Source: Burkholderiales bacterium (lineage in GTDB: Bacteria; Pseudomonadota; Gammaproteobacteria; Burkholderiales; Ga0077523). Taken from it: DNA of 41,072 bases. The notes beneath the pieces are model-generated. The model did no database searches. It had not been told where the DNA came from and saw only the letters and a program-made list of their open reading frames with translations. The stretch is taken from positions 1 to 41,072 of the forward strand of contig JAIESW010000025.1 of the NCBI GenBank assembly GCA_019745565.1, in the 5' to 3' direction. Below, in pieces: positions 8,071-15,684 of this stretch. Positions within the stretch are counted from its first letter, which is position 1, and every line of letters starts with the position of its first letter. The position numbers and the translations under genes were made by a program.

Positions 8071-8751
8071 TTACTGTCTTAGCAAAGGTCGCGTCAAACG
8101 ATCGGCAAAGGCGCCAAAGCACATCAGCGAGACCACTCGCAGGCGATCCGTTTCAGGAGCGGGGATTCGATGCGGAATCAGGCCCCCATGGATCAGAAGG
8201 CTGTCGCCCGGCAGCAGCGGCAGACGGCTGCGCTTCTCGTCAGGGTTGGCCCGAATCGCGCTCAGTGGCGTCGTCAGGTCGTCGAGCCAAAGATCGACGG
8301 CGCCCGCACCGGCAGAGGGGGCGCTGTCATACAGGCACGTCACCAGGGCGAGGTCACAACCCGGAACGTCTCGGTGGACATCGAGGTGAGCGCTCGGCCC
8401 CGCGTAAATTGAGTAGCTTGCACGCTGTCCGCAGGGGCGAACCGTCAAACCCACTTCGTTTGCGACAAACGTCTGCAGCGCTCGCGAGCTGAACAACTCG
8501 TCCTGCAGATGCCCGCCATCGACAGACAGGACTTGTCGTGCAGGCTGCCCGCCCCGGACGTCTTCGTTGTCTCCCTCGAGGACGCATTGGTCGGTCCGGG
8601 ATGCTCCGGTCAGTGCCTCGGTCAGCATGGCCGAAACGCGGTCGGGATCGATCAATCCCCGGTAGACGCCGTATCCCCCGGCGCGCAACAGGCTCGAGTG
8701 CCTCAGTCGATCAAGTTCATGGCGCAACTCGCATCCGGGGCAGCAACTCAT
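8071..8751 (-). CDS. 2-oxoglutarate/Fe(II)-dependent oxygenase-like protein
   Basis: 226 residues. The predicted iron ligands are His126 and Asp128 (DVHRDVPG) and distal His194 (GGLIPHRI), with Arg203 or Arg205 following as the likely 2-oxoglutarate-binding residue; HLD at 122-124 is an alternative. The pattern resembles the prolyl-4-hydroxylase-like or PiuC-like group. The N-terminus carries CCPGC (Cys3, Cys4, Cys7), unusual for the family and a possible metal or redox site. There is no signal peptide, so it is cytoplasmic. The ATG overlaps the preceding stop (ATGA), so it is translated with the prodomain-like protein and is the last gene of the radical SAM/subtilase group. Hydroxylation of a peptide or protein substrate is the natural inference. 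Confidence 0.7.
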   Translation of the reverse strand: MSCCPGCELRHELDRLRHSSLLRAGGYGVYRGLIDPDRVSAMLTEALTGASRTDQCVLEGDNEDVRGGQPARQVLSVDGGHLQDELFSSRALQTFVANEVGLTVRPCGQRASYSIYAGPSAHLDVHRDVPGCDLALVTCLYDSAPSAGAGAVDLWLDDLTTPLSAIRANPDEKRSRLPLLPGDSLLIHGGLIPHRIPAPETDRLRVVSLMCFGAFADRLTRPLLRQ

Positions 8752-9146
8752 GGCATCGTGCCTGGCCCGAAAGCCGGCGGCTCGGAAAAAATCACCGCCT
8801 GCACGAGCGCTCGCAGCGTCGGAGGCAGTCTCTCGAGCGGGAGGTTGCTCAAGGCCGCACTGCGGCCCGCCCCTTTTGAGGACCGATCGCGCACTCGGCC
8901 GTCCGAACCCAGTTGCGGTAGAACCCCGAACACGTTCTGGAAGACCTCCGGGGTAGCCTCGATGCTGAAACTGTTTCCGACCAGCAGGCCGGGTGTGAAG
9001 CCGAGCGCAGAGAATGCATTCACGACCCGTTCGGAGAGGTTTGCGTCCGGCAGCATCTGCTTGACGTTTCGCGCAGTGACCCGATGTGCGTCGACCGATG
9101 GGGTTGCGATCACGACCTGTGCCGCGATCCTGGTGGGTTCAGGCAC
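8748..9146 (-). CDS. Stand-alone protein resembling the prodomain of the neighbouring subtilase
   Basis: 132 residues from a GTG at 9146 that overlaps the radical SAM stop by 8 bases; an ATG-like frame opening at 9194 would overlap it by 56 and is less likely. No catalytic motif is present. The first 60 residues align by eye with residues about 50-110 of the subtilase: LPDANLSERVVNAFSALGF against [19 protein letters not shown], then SFSIEATPEVFQNVF against [16 protein letters not shown]. The ends also correspond (FSEPPAFGPGTMP against [11 protein letters not shown]). It looks like a free prodomain: an inhibitor, folding aid or recognition adaptor for the protease, or itself the modified precursor. 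No database family is recognised. Confidence 0.6.
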   Translation of the reverse strand: MPEPTRIAAQVVIATPSVDAHRVTARNVKQMLPDANLSERVVNAFSALGFTPGLLVGNSFSIEATPEVFQNVFGVLPQLGSDGRVRDRSSKGAGRSAALSNLPLERLPPTLRALVQAVIFSEPPAFGPGTMP

Positions 9147-11094
9147 GGACCGGCTCGGCTGTGCGCGGCGCCGCAAGGGCGCGGATCGGAACAACCCTGC
9201 GGGGTGAGGCTGAGACGCGCCGGCTCGACGCTTCCAGTTCGGAGCGCAGCACGGGCGGCATGAGCGCCAGGCCGAGATAGCGGCCGTTGCCGTCGGTCAA
9301 TGCCATTTCGAGATCCACCAGTTCGTCGAGAAAAGCACGAATGCCGTTCTGCGCAAATTGATTCGAAGGGAAAGCCGCTTCGAGATGCTGCACCACCTGG
9401 GATACCGAGGCAATCTCGTCGATGCGCATGACCACGTTGCGCTCGAACGCCGACAACCGAAGTGCCGCAACCTTGGCGCGCACCCGGCTGTCGATCAAGT
9501 GCAGACCGCCATCCCGGTGGGGGAGAGCCCGCAGGCTGCCTTCTTCCCCTTCATCGCGCAATGTCTCGGCCAGCCGCACCGCCGCATGGGCAAGCGGACT
9601 CGCGCTCTTGCCCGGCCCGTAGCGAAATTCGAAGTAGTACGCCACGCGCTGATGCCGGACGCCTTCGATCGGGTAGAGGAAACGATAGACCGGCAGCGGC
9701 TGTACATCGGTGATTCCGAACTGCTCGGGATGCTCGAAGTAAGGGCTGAATCGATCGAGACGAATCGGACCGCATGCGCCGGGGAGTTGCAAGTGCCGGA
9801 TGGGCGGAAGCATCCGCATGATTGCCTCGTAGTCCGCGTCCGTCTCGCCGGGAAACCCGTACAGCAGGTTCCAGTCAACGGCGATGCCGTATTCGCGACA
9901 CCACTTCAACAACTGGACGTTGCGCAGGGCGGTGGTTCCTTTGCCCATCAGTGTCAGAACGTGATCGCTGAGGCTTTCGATGCCGGGCTGGATGCGAAGG
10001 ATGTTCGCTCGTTGGAGCGCCGCGACGTGGTGGCGCTTCATGTTGGCCTTGACCTCGTAGAACATCGGCCCGGGTAGTGGCAACTGTGCGAGGGCCGGCA
10101 GCATGGTGTCGAAGTACTTCATGTCGAGAATGTTGTCGACGGCCTCGAGCGTCGGGCAAGGCCATTTTTCGATGAGCTCGTCGAGCTCATCGAGCACGCG
10201 CCCGGCGGTCTTGCTGCGATAGCTCATGGTCTCGCCGTTCAGGCCGCAGAAGGTGCAGTGCGACTTGGCACCCCACCAGCAACCGCGAGACGTTTCGAAC
10301 AGCAGCACCGGGGCGGACCGTGACGCCGCGGGACTTTGCTCGCGGCAATGGAAGTAGTCGCTGAAGTCCGGGGTGGGCAGGGTGTCCATGGCCTCGACGG
10401 GAACTCCGCCGCCATTGGCCACGGTGCGGCCGCCTCTGCGCCAGACCAGGCCGGGAACCGATTCGAGCAGTCGTGTTCGATGGCGTGGTATCGCGGACAG
10501 CGCCCGCACGAGCATCGGCAAGGTGAGGTCTGCTTCGCCCGAAATCGCGAAGTCGACGAACGGGAATGCCCGGTGCAGTTCCTCGCCCATCGTCGCTTCC
10601 CAGTTCGCTCCACCGAACGCCGTGAGAATGCGGGGGTAGCGAATCTTCAGCAGGCGAGCGAGCGCCAGGGAAGGGATGTTCTGTTCAAAGGTTGACGTGA
10701 AGCCCACCAGGTCGACATCGGCCCAGTCGTACTGGTCCAGCGCCAGCGAGAGGAATTCTTCGACGCGCGACCGGATCGCGACAATCCCGGCAATCTGCTC
10801 GTCGCTCAGCTGCCAGGTATCCCGCAGGATCTGCTGCACGAACATTGCGTCGCGGGCGGTGTCCGGACCATGGAGCGCCTCGGTGAACAGCCATTCTCCG
10901 GCGAAGGCGATGTGCGGCAGGTCATGCGCTACCTGGTGGTAGCTGTCGGCACCGATCAGGTCCGCAAACATCATGTTGAGGTAGCGGACCTCGCAGGGTA
11001 TTCCGTCCCTGACGAGGCCCGCCTTCAGCAGACTGATGCCCAGTGCGGGGCGCTCCAGCGCGCCCCAAGGCATGTGCACCAGCAACACACGCAT
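9139..11094 (-). CDS. B12-binding radical SAM enzyme, RiPP maturation C-methyltransferase type
   Basis: 651 residues. The N-terminus (VHMPWGALERPALGISLLKA) and following roughly 200 residues fit a cobalamin-binding domain. The radical SAM core carries the cluster motif GCWWGAKSHCTFCGLN (Cys272, Cys280, Cys283; the C-x7-C-x2-C spacing is characteristic of this subgroup). A long C-terminal region follows (about 470-651). These features match the family called RiPP maturation radical SAM protein 1 (TIGR03975), whose members methylate unactivated carbons of ribosomal peptides. It starts 12 bases after the subtilase stop and overlaps the prodomain-like gene by 8, so all four genes probably share a transcript. 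No short precursor gene with a classic leader was seen beside it. No strong ribosome binding site is visible. Confidence 0.85.
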   Translation of the reverse strand: MRVLLVHMPWGALERPALGISLLKAGLVRDGIPCEVRYLNMMFADLIGADSYHQVAHDLPHIAFAGEWLFTEALHGPDTARDAMFVQQILRDTWQLSDEQIAGIVAIRSRVEEFLSLALDQYDWADVDLVGFTSTFEQNIPSLALARLLKIRYPRILTAFGGANWEATMGEELHRAFPFVDFAISGEADLTLPMLVRALSAIPRHRTRLLESVPGLVWRRGGRTVANGGGVPVEAMDTLPTPDFSDYFHCREQSPAASRSAPVLLFETSRGCWWGAKSHCTFCGLNGETMSYRSKTAGRVLDELDELIEKWPCPTLEAVDNILDMKYFDTMLPALAQLPLPGPMFYEVKANMKRHHVAALQRANILRIQPGIESLSDHVLTLMGKGTTALRNVQLLKWCREYGIAVDWNLLYGFPGETDADYEAIMRMLPPIRHLQLPGACGPIRLDRFSPYFEHPEQFGITDVQPLPVYRFLYPIEGVRHQRVAYYFEFRYGPGKSASPLAHAAVRLAETLRDEGEEGSLRALPHRDGGLHLIDSRVRAKVAALRLSAFERNVVMRIDEIASVSQVVQHLEAAFPSNQFAQNGIRAFLDELVDLEMALTDGNGRYLGLALMPPVLRSELEASSRRVSASPRRVVPIRALAAPRTAEPVRA

Positions 11095-11106
11095 GGCGTC
11101 GCGGAA

Positions 11107-12954
11107 CTACGCGAGAGGATCGATCTTGTCCTTGATCACCATGTCTTCGAGAGCTTGCACGTCTTCCTGCGACAGCGGCCCGTCGGCGGGAACTCCTCCA
11201 TGACCCGACGATGCCATGTCATCTCCCGAGACCGGCCCGATCGGCCCGATCGGTTGCACGGGTCGCACCGGCACGATGGGCGTGATGGGTGGCCGCACCG
11301 GTGTCACCGGGGGGCGTACAGGTGCGACCGGCAGCACCGGTGTGATCGGCGGTCGGATCGGAGTGACCGGCGGTTGCACAGGTACGACCGGTGTGACCGG
11401 CACGATCGGAGAGATGGGTGGCCGCACCGGAGTCACCGTGATCGGGCGGATGGGGCCGAGGCATCTCACCTTGGCCACCAGGACCGCGGCGTTGGCGTCG
11501 ACCAGTCCGGTACCGGTTGCAAGATCGGTCCCCGGTCCGGCAGCAGCCCCGCTGGACGAGGTGTTGCAGTTGCCGGTGGTCACGTCGATCGCGGTGCGCA
11601 TCAAGATGTCGCGTACCGCCGCCGGGCCAAGGGTCGGGCAGGCCTGCTTGACGAGAGCCGCCGTGCCGGCGAGCTGCGGCGCGGCCGCCGAAGTGCCGCT
11701 GATGGCGGCCCAGCCGTCATTCGTGGCCGTTTCATCGCTCGCCGGATGCGCACCGCCGGTGGCCAACTGCACATCGATGTCCGAGCCTGGTTGGAGCGGC
11801 AACATGATGTAGGCCGCCCGCGGCTTCATTCCGACCAGACCGCACAGGTCGGGTGCGTTCCGGCCGGGGTAGATGGGGCTGGAAAATCCGCTGGCGTAGT
11901 CGCTCGCCCGCAGTCCACCGTTTGCGTCGCGGAATACGCCGCCCGCCGAGATGACGTCCGGGTGCTGTCCCGGGAAACCGAAGTGGCCGTTCCCCGCGGA
12001 GAACACCACCACGATTCCACGTGCGACTGCGTCGGCAATCGCAATTGCCAGGGTCTGGTCGGCGGCCGACAGCGGTGCCACGCGCACGTCCGAGCCCCAA
12101 CTGCACGTGATGATATGCGGCGAGAGGCCCACGGCCGTATTGAAGGCACCGGTCGAGTTGGCAAAGTTGATCTTCACCGGCCAGAGTTCGGCATCGGGCG
12201 CCACCGCGAAGATGTTTGCCGACTCGGCCGTGCCGTGACCGTTGTCGTCCACGCCCGGACTTGCGGTGCCGGGGCCCAGCGTTACCGGCCGCACGCGGTA
12301 GCCACGGGCGGCGAAGAACGGATGGGCGAAATGCCCGGAATCCACCATCGCCACCTTGATTCCGCGGCCGGTGATTCCGCTTCGATGCGCCTTGTCGGCG
12401 TTGCACCCCAGGGAGACATCGTGCGGAACTTCAAGATGCCAGTAGCTCTTCTTCGGCGGCATGGGGTGCGCCGCAAAGAAGTATCGCGGAGTCTCGATTG
12501 CGACACCTTCGACGAGGTTCTCGAAGGCGGTCCCCTGCGTGGTGATGAGGCCGAATCGCGGCGTATCCACGACCGAGAAGAAGGTGGCCGTGTCGGAGAC
12601 ACCCCCGCTCTTGATCGTCGGCAATTCGTGCGGGATGACCTTGGTCTTGAAGGCGCGCTCGTAGGTTGCGATGGGAGCCGCAATGTTGATCGTGTAGGCG
12701 GATACCTGCAGAACATGAAAGCCGGCGTCTTGCAGGGCGTGTGCCGTCCTCGTGGTCAGGTCGGCATCCGACATGAAGTTCGAAACAATCTCGGGATCTA
12801 CCGGCCCCTCGACATCGAACATGGACATTCCACCGATCGAATGGGGAGACACGTTCGCGAACAGCAGCTTCGGAATGCTCGGTTGACCGCCACTGGTGCC
12901 GGTCTTTCTTGCGGTGGCCTTCTTGCCACCCCGTGGTGCAGATGCTCTGGCCAT
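11107..12954 (-). CDS. Subtilisin-like S8 protease with N-terminal prodomain and proline-rich tail
   Basis: 615 residues from the ATG at 12954, behind AAGGAGA; an opening at 13020 lacks support. Residues 1-25 are Lys/Arg/Gly/Thr-rich with no signal peptide, so it starts in the cytoplasm. Residues about 28-170 form a prodomain-like region. The S8 domain has the full triad: VAMVDSGH (Asp205), DNGHGTAES (His240) and ISGTSAAAP (Ser422), with the oxyanion segment SAGNGHFG. Residues 500-577 are a proline-rich repeat tail without acidic residues or Lys. The last roughly 38 residues are acidic ([15 protein letters not shown]). Cyanobactin maturation uses PatA/PatG subtilases, so a role in peptide processing is plausible; equally, its tail could be the substrate of the radical SAM and oxygenase enzymes. 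First gene of the group. Confidence 0.85.
   Translation of the reverse strand: MARASAPRGGKKATARKTGTSGGQPSIPKLLFANVSPHSIGGMSMFDVEGPVDPEIVSNFMSDADLTTRTAHALQDAGFHVLQVSAYTINIAAPIATYERAFKTKVIPHELPTIKSGGVSDTATFFSVVDTPRFGLITTQGTAFENLVEGVAIETPRYFFAAHPMPPKKSYWHLEVPHDVSLGCNADKAHRSGITGRGIKVAMVDSGHFAHPFFAARGYRVRPVTLGPGTASPGVDDNGHGTAESANIFAVAPDAELWPVKINFANSTGAFNTAVGLSPHIITCSWGSDVRVAPLSAADQTLAIAIADAVARGIVVVFSAGNGHFGFPGQHPDVISAGGVFRDANGGLRASDYASGFSSPIYPGRNAPDLCGLVGMKPRAAYIMLPLQPGSDIDVQLATGGAHPASDETATNDGWAAISGTSAAAPQLAGTAALVKQACPTLGPAAVRDILMRTAIDVTTGNCNTSSSGAAAGPGTDLATGTGLVDANAAVLVAKVRCLGPIRPITVTPVRPPISPIVPVTPVVPVQPPVTPIRPPITPVLPVAPVRPPVTPVRPPITPIVPVRPVQPIGPIGPVSGDDMASSGHGGVPADGPLSQEDVQALEDMVIKDKIDPLA
11224..11457 (-). 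repeat. Proline-rich repeat tail encoded in the subtilase gene (78 codons)
   Basis: The segment encodes residues 500-577 of the subtilase as an imperfect repeat with a unit of about 10 residues such as [20 protein letters not shown] or [11 protein letters not shown] count 28 prolines in 78 residues (36%), with Val, Ile, Thr and Arg making up most of the rest and no Lys, Asp or Glu. It ends in GPIGPVSG before an acidic terminus. Such a sequence should be an extended, polyproline-II-like rod. Its Pro, Val, Ile and Thr side chains are chemically suitable for hydroxylation and C-methylation by the two downstream enzymes; that link is inference. Confidence 0.85.
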
Positions 12955-13294
12955 GTGAGTCTCCTTTGCCGTGACGGAAACGGCGCTCGACGAGCGAGAA
13001 ACACGGTAGGGCGGGAGCACTTACCGATCATTTACACATTGGAGTATGTGGTGCCGGCAGGTCTTGCCTGCACATGGGGGACTCGCGTCTTGCGGCACGT
13101 GCCCTTACTGCTCGAGATCGAGCGTATCGGTGAAGCCAACGCCGATGCATCGGTAAGACCCATGTAAACGAGCTGGGAGGGCACGCGCCTGCAATTCGAA
13201 GGCGAGGTGATCCCGTCGCTCCCTCGGCGCGGATATTGCACGGACACGGGCATCTGTCATCCGCGGCCCTCGCGGACGCTCTCGATAGGGTCCC
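12955..13294. other. Divergent intergenic region between the subtilase group and the FecR pair
   Basis: This 340-base gap must hold the promoters for the minus-strand subtilase group and the plus-strand small membrane protein/FecR pair. The ribosome binding site of the subtilase (AAGGAGA on the minus strand, about 12961-12967) is clear. A short inverted repeat (GCAGG-tcttg-CCTGC) occurs near 13057-13071. I see no convincing -35/-10 pair, no reliable open frame and no RNA gene. Confidence 0.4.
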
Positions 13295-13516
13295 ATGAAG
13301 CCTGATCCGAATCCGCTTGCCGACCGACTCGCCCGGCCCGAGCTCCCGCGCCGGGGTCAGATCGGCATGGGTATCGTCTTCTTCGCGGCCGGGCTTTTGC
13401 CGTTGGCCCTGGCGTCCGGGCTGCTGCCGGCCGGACCGGGCCGGATGGGTGCCCCCTTCCGGGTGGTCTTCGTGGACGGTTCCGACGGCACCAACGGCAG
13501 CGGGGCACACCAATGA
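13295..13516 (+). CDS. Small single-pass membrane protein, unknown function
   Basis: 73 residues: a hydrophilic N-terminus, one hydrophobic helix (about 25-45, IGMGIVFFAAGLLPLALASG) and a short polar tail (DGSDGTNGSG). A weak AGGG precedes the ATG. The stop overlaps the ATG of the FecR-domain gene (ATGA), which supports it being a real translated gene coupled to its neighbour. No family is recognised. A membrane anchor or partner for the FecR-domain protein is possible but unproved. Confidence 0.55.
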   Translation: MKPDPNPLADRLARPELPRRGQIGMGIVFFAAGLLPLALASGLLPAGPGRMGAPFRVVFVDGSDGTNGSGAHQ

Positions 13517-14421
13517 AATGCATCGTGTTCGCCTTGTGGCTCCTGTGCGCGATGGCGCAATCGGCTGCGGCCGCCACGCCGGCCGGAAGCATCGACAGCC
13601 TTGCCGGCCAAGTGACGATCCTCGGCAAGGATGGCGTGAGCCGCGCGGCGCATGCGGGCACGTCGCTCTTCGAAGGCGATCTCATCGAATCCGGCGCGGA
13701 TGGCTGGGCGCTGCTCGACATGGATGATGGCGCGACGCTCACGTTGCGTGCCGCCACGCGCCTGCGGATCGACAGCTACCGGTTCGAGGGGGACGCGAAC
13801 GACAACAGCGTGCTTTCGCTGTTGCGCGGCACGTTCCGGGCGGTCACCGGGTTGATCGGCCGTACTGCGCGCAGCAATTACAAGGTCGTCACGCCCAATG
13901 CGACCATCGGCGTCCGCGGGACCGATCACGAGCCTGCCTACTACCCGCCGGACGAGAGCGGCGAGGCCGAGCCCGGCACCTATGACAAGGTCAACGCCGG
14001 CGAGACGGTGCTGCGCAACGCCGACGGCGAGACGGCGATCAGCCCGGGTCAGGCGGCCTTCGTGCATCATCTCCGGCGGGAGCGTCCGCGGTTGCTGGCG
14101 ACGGCCCCGGCGTTCTACCAGCGCCACGCAGAGTTCGATCGCGGCATCGCCGATCGCTTGCAACGTCTGCACGAGCGGCAGCAGCAGAGGTTGGAGCAGC
14201 GGCAACAGCTGCGGCAGCGGCGCATGGAAAAACAATCGGAGCATGGCGCTGGTCGTCCACGGCAGAACGAGCGCGCGACTCAGCGCGAAGAGCGCCAGAA
14301 CGCCCTCGCCGAGCAGCGGCGCGAGCGCATGGCGCGCGAGGTCGAGCGCCGGGGCGAACGGGCGCAGGAAGGGCAGGTGCGACGCGGGGAGGGCGGCTCG
14401 CACGCGCATCGAACACGCTGA
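13513..14421 (+). CDS. Exported FecR-domain protein with Gln/Arg-rich coiled-coil tail
   Basis: 302 residues with a signal peptide (about 1-20, ending AAAA). Residues about 25-140 form a FecR domain: SIDSLAGQVTILG, an EGDLIESGADGWALLDM segment, and NATIGVRGTDHEP. FecR domains in periplasmic proteins without an anti-sigma partner usually bind or sense extracellular material. From about 205 the sequence becomes a charged helix rich in Gln, Arg and Glu (QRLHERQQQRLEQRQQLRQ), probably a coiled coil. No sigma factor or TonB receptor lies nearby, so classic iron-dicitrate signalling is unlikely. It is coupled to the small membrane protein before it. Confidence 0.8.
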   Translation: MKCIVFALWLLCAMAQSAAAATPAGSIDSLAGQVTILGKDGVSRAAHAGTSLFEGDLIESGADGWALLDMDDGATLTLRAATRLRIDSYRFEGDANDNSVLSLLRGTFRAVTGLIGRTARSNYKVVTPNATIGVRGTDHEPAYYPPDESGEAEPGTYDKVNAGETVLRNADGETAISPGQAAFVHHLRRERPRLLATAPAFYQRHAEFDRGIADRLQRLHERQQQRLEQRQQLRQRRMEKQSEHGAGRPRQNERATQREERQNALAEQRRERMAREVERRGERAQEGQVRRGEGGSHAHRTR

Positions 14422-14505
14422 CTCCGGAGCCTGCGACCGTGTGGCTGTGCGTGGCGGGCATCGGGTTGCCCGGTGGCGCCGTGCGCCGTCGGATCGCCCC
14501 CGCCG

Positions 14506-15660
14506 CTAGAAATACCAGAAGCCCAACGCCACCAGCACGTTGAAGTAGTCCCGCGCAGAATCCACCGTGCCGGTGAGCCCCCAGTCGTATTCGCCGAAGA
14601 GGCTGGTGTGAAACATGCGCACTTCGAATCCGCCGGTCAGATGAGTCCGGGGGGCCACATCTTGGTAGTTCGACGGTTCGTAGTAGGTGCCTAGTCGGAG
14701 GCGCAACCGACCGGGCATCAGTTCCAGTTCCGAACCGATGCGCACGCTGACCGTGTCCTGGGTGCCGACCGGCTGGATCCTCTGGGCCAATACCGATTCC
14801 ACACCCACCGCGTTGGTGCTCTTCGCGGTAAAGAGCAGGTCGGCGGCCACGAGCCATTTGTGCGCCGGCCAGAACGGTGCCGAGTCGACCGCATAGGACA
14901 TCCCCACGCCCAAGGTCGCGGGCAGGATCGCTTGTTGCGGAATGATCAGGCCGTTCACGATCACCGGGCTGCCGCCGGTGTTGTCGAGCGACTGATGGGA
15001 ACTGATGGACGAGGTGTAGGCCGCGCCGAGCCGGAAGGGGCCGCGGTCCGGATTCCACACCGCACCCACGTTCCATCCGGTCCCGGAGAGTTTGCCGAGC
15101 GACGTGTCGAACGGCTGGGTGCGCAGCTTGGTCATCGTGGCGCGCAAGCCGACGCCGATGGTCAGTTCCCGATCCAGGAATTGCCGCCCCAAGGCCACGG
15201 AGGTGACGCTGAGGACGTACTCGTCGTCGCCGCCCGGGCGGCCCTGCAGCGAGAGGACTTCGCCGCTGTTCAGGATGCCCACACCCCAGGGCCCATACTG
15301 GGCCATCAGCCCGAGCGAACGTATCCGGTGGCTCTTGTAATCCGGCGGTGACTGGCCGTTGTTGTCGAAGTCGTTGCTCTTGAGATTGCTGGTGCCGGCG
15401 GTCCAGTCCCAATCGAATTTTGTCGTGGAACGTTCCAGGCGGAACGCCACGCCGGCCGGGTTGGAGGCGAGGGAGGTCATGCCCTCGGCGACCCCGATGT
15501 ATGCCCCTCCCAAAGCAACTTGCCGGGCCGAACCCAGGACGGGACCCTGGCGCAGGTCGAGGTTGTAGTTGTTGTTCGTTATCGGCGGGCCATTGATCTC
15601 GCCGCGCGCTTCCGCGCAGAACAGCAAGGTCACCAGGAGCCAGGCAGCCTTCGGATTCAA
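14506..15660 (-). CDS. Outer-membrane beta-barrel protein, FadL/OmpP1-like
   Basis: 384 residues. The start must be TTG (15660): the next upstream in-frame stop is at 15685-15687 and no ATG or GTG lies between. The signal peptide is KAAWLLVTLLFCAEARGE. The N-terminal motif ARQVALGGAYIGVAEGMTSL, followed by ASNPAGVA, is typical of FadL/PorV-like barrels. The protein ends in a C-terminal aromatic (GFWYF), the outer-membrane assembly signal. Alternating hydrophobic strands run throughout. It probably forms a channel for hydrophobic compounds or serves as a surface porin. It lies 24 bases after the amidohydrolase gene on the same strand, so they are likely co-transcribed. Confidence 0.7.
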   Translation of the reverse strand: MNPKAAWLLVTLLFCAEARGEINGPPITNNNYNLDLRQGPVLGSARQVALGGAYIGVAEGMTSLASNPAGVAFRLERSTTKFDWDWTAGTSNLKSNDFDNNGQSPPDYKSHRIRSLGLMAQYGPWGVGILNSGEVLSLQGRPGGDDEYVLSVTSVALGRQFLDRELTIGVGLRATMTKLRTQPFDTSLGKLSGTGWNVGAVWNPDRGPFRLGAAYTSSISSHQSLDNTGGSPVIVNGLIIPQQAILPATLGVGMSYAVDSAPFWPAHKWLVAADLLFTAKSTNAVGVESVLAQRIQPVGTQDTVSVRIGSELELMPGRLRLRLGTYYEPSNYQDVAPRTHLTGGFEVRMFHTSLFGEYDWGLTGTVDSARDYFNVLVALGFWYF

Positions 15661-15684
15661 TGTCGCCGCCGCTGTGGTTGCCGG

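Noticed and set aside
11216..11812. Plus-strand open frame encoding a collagen-like Gly-x-x repeat opposite the subtilase tail
   Set aside because: It is the exact reverse complement of the proline-rich tail: CCN codons read as NGG/GGN on the other strand. The minus-strand protein has a full protease domain with triad, so the collagen-like pattern is a by-product.
10870..13167. 765-codon plus-strand frame opposite the radical SAM and subtilase genes
   Set aside because: Very rich in Arg, His and Asp, with no domain; it is the complement of two well-supported minus-strand genes.
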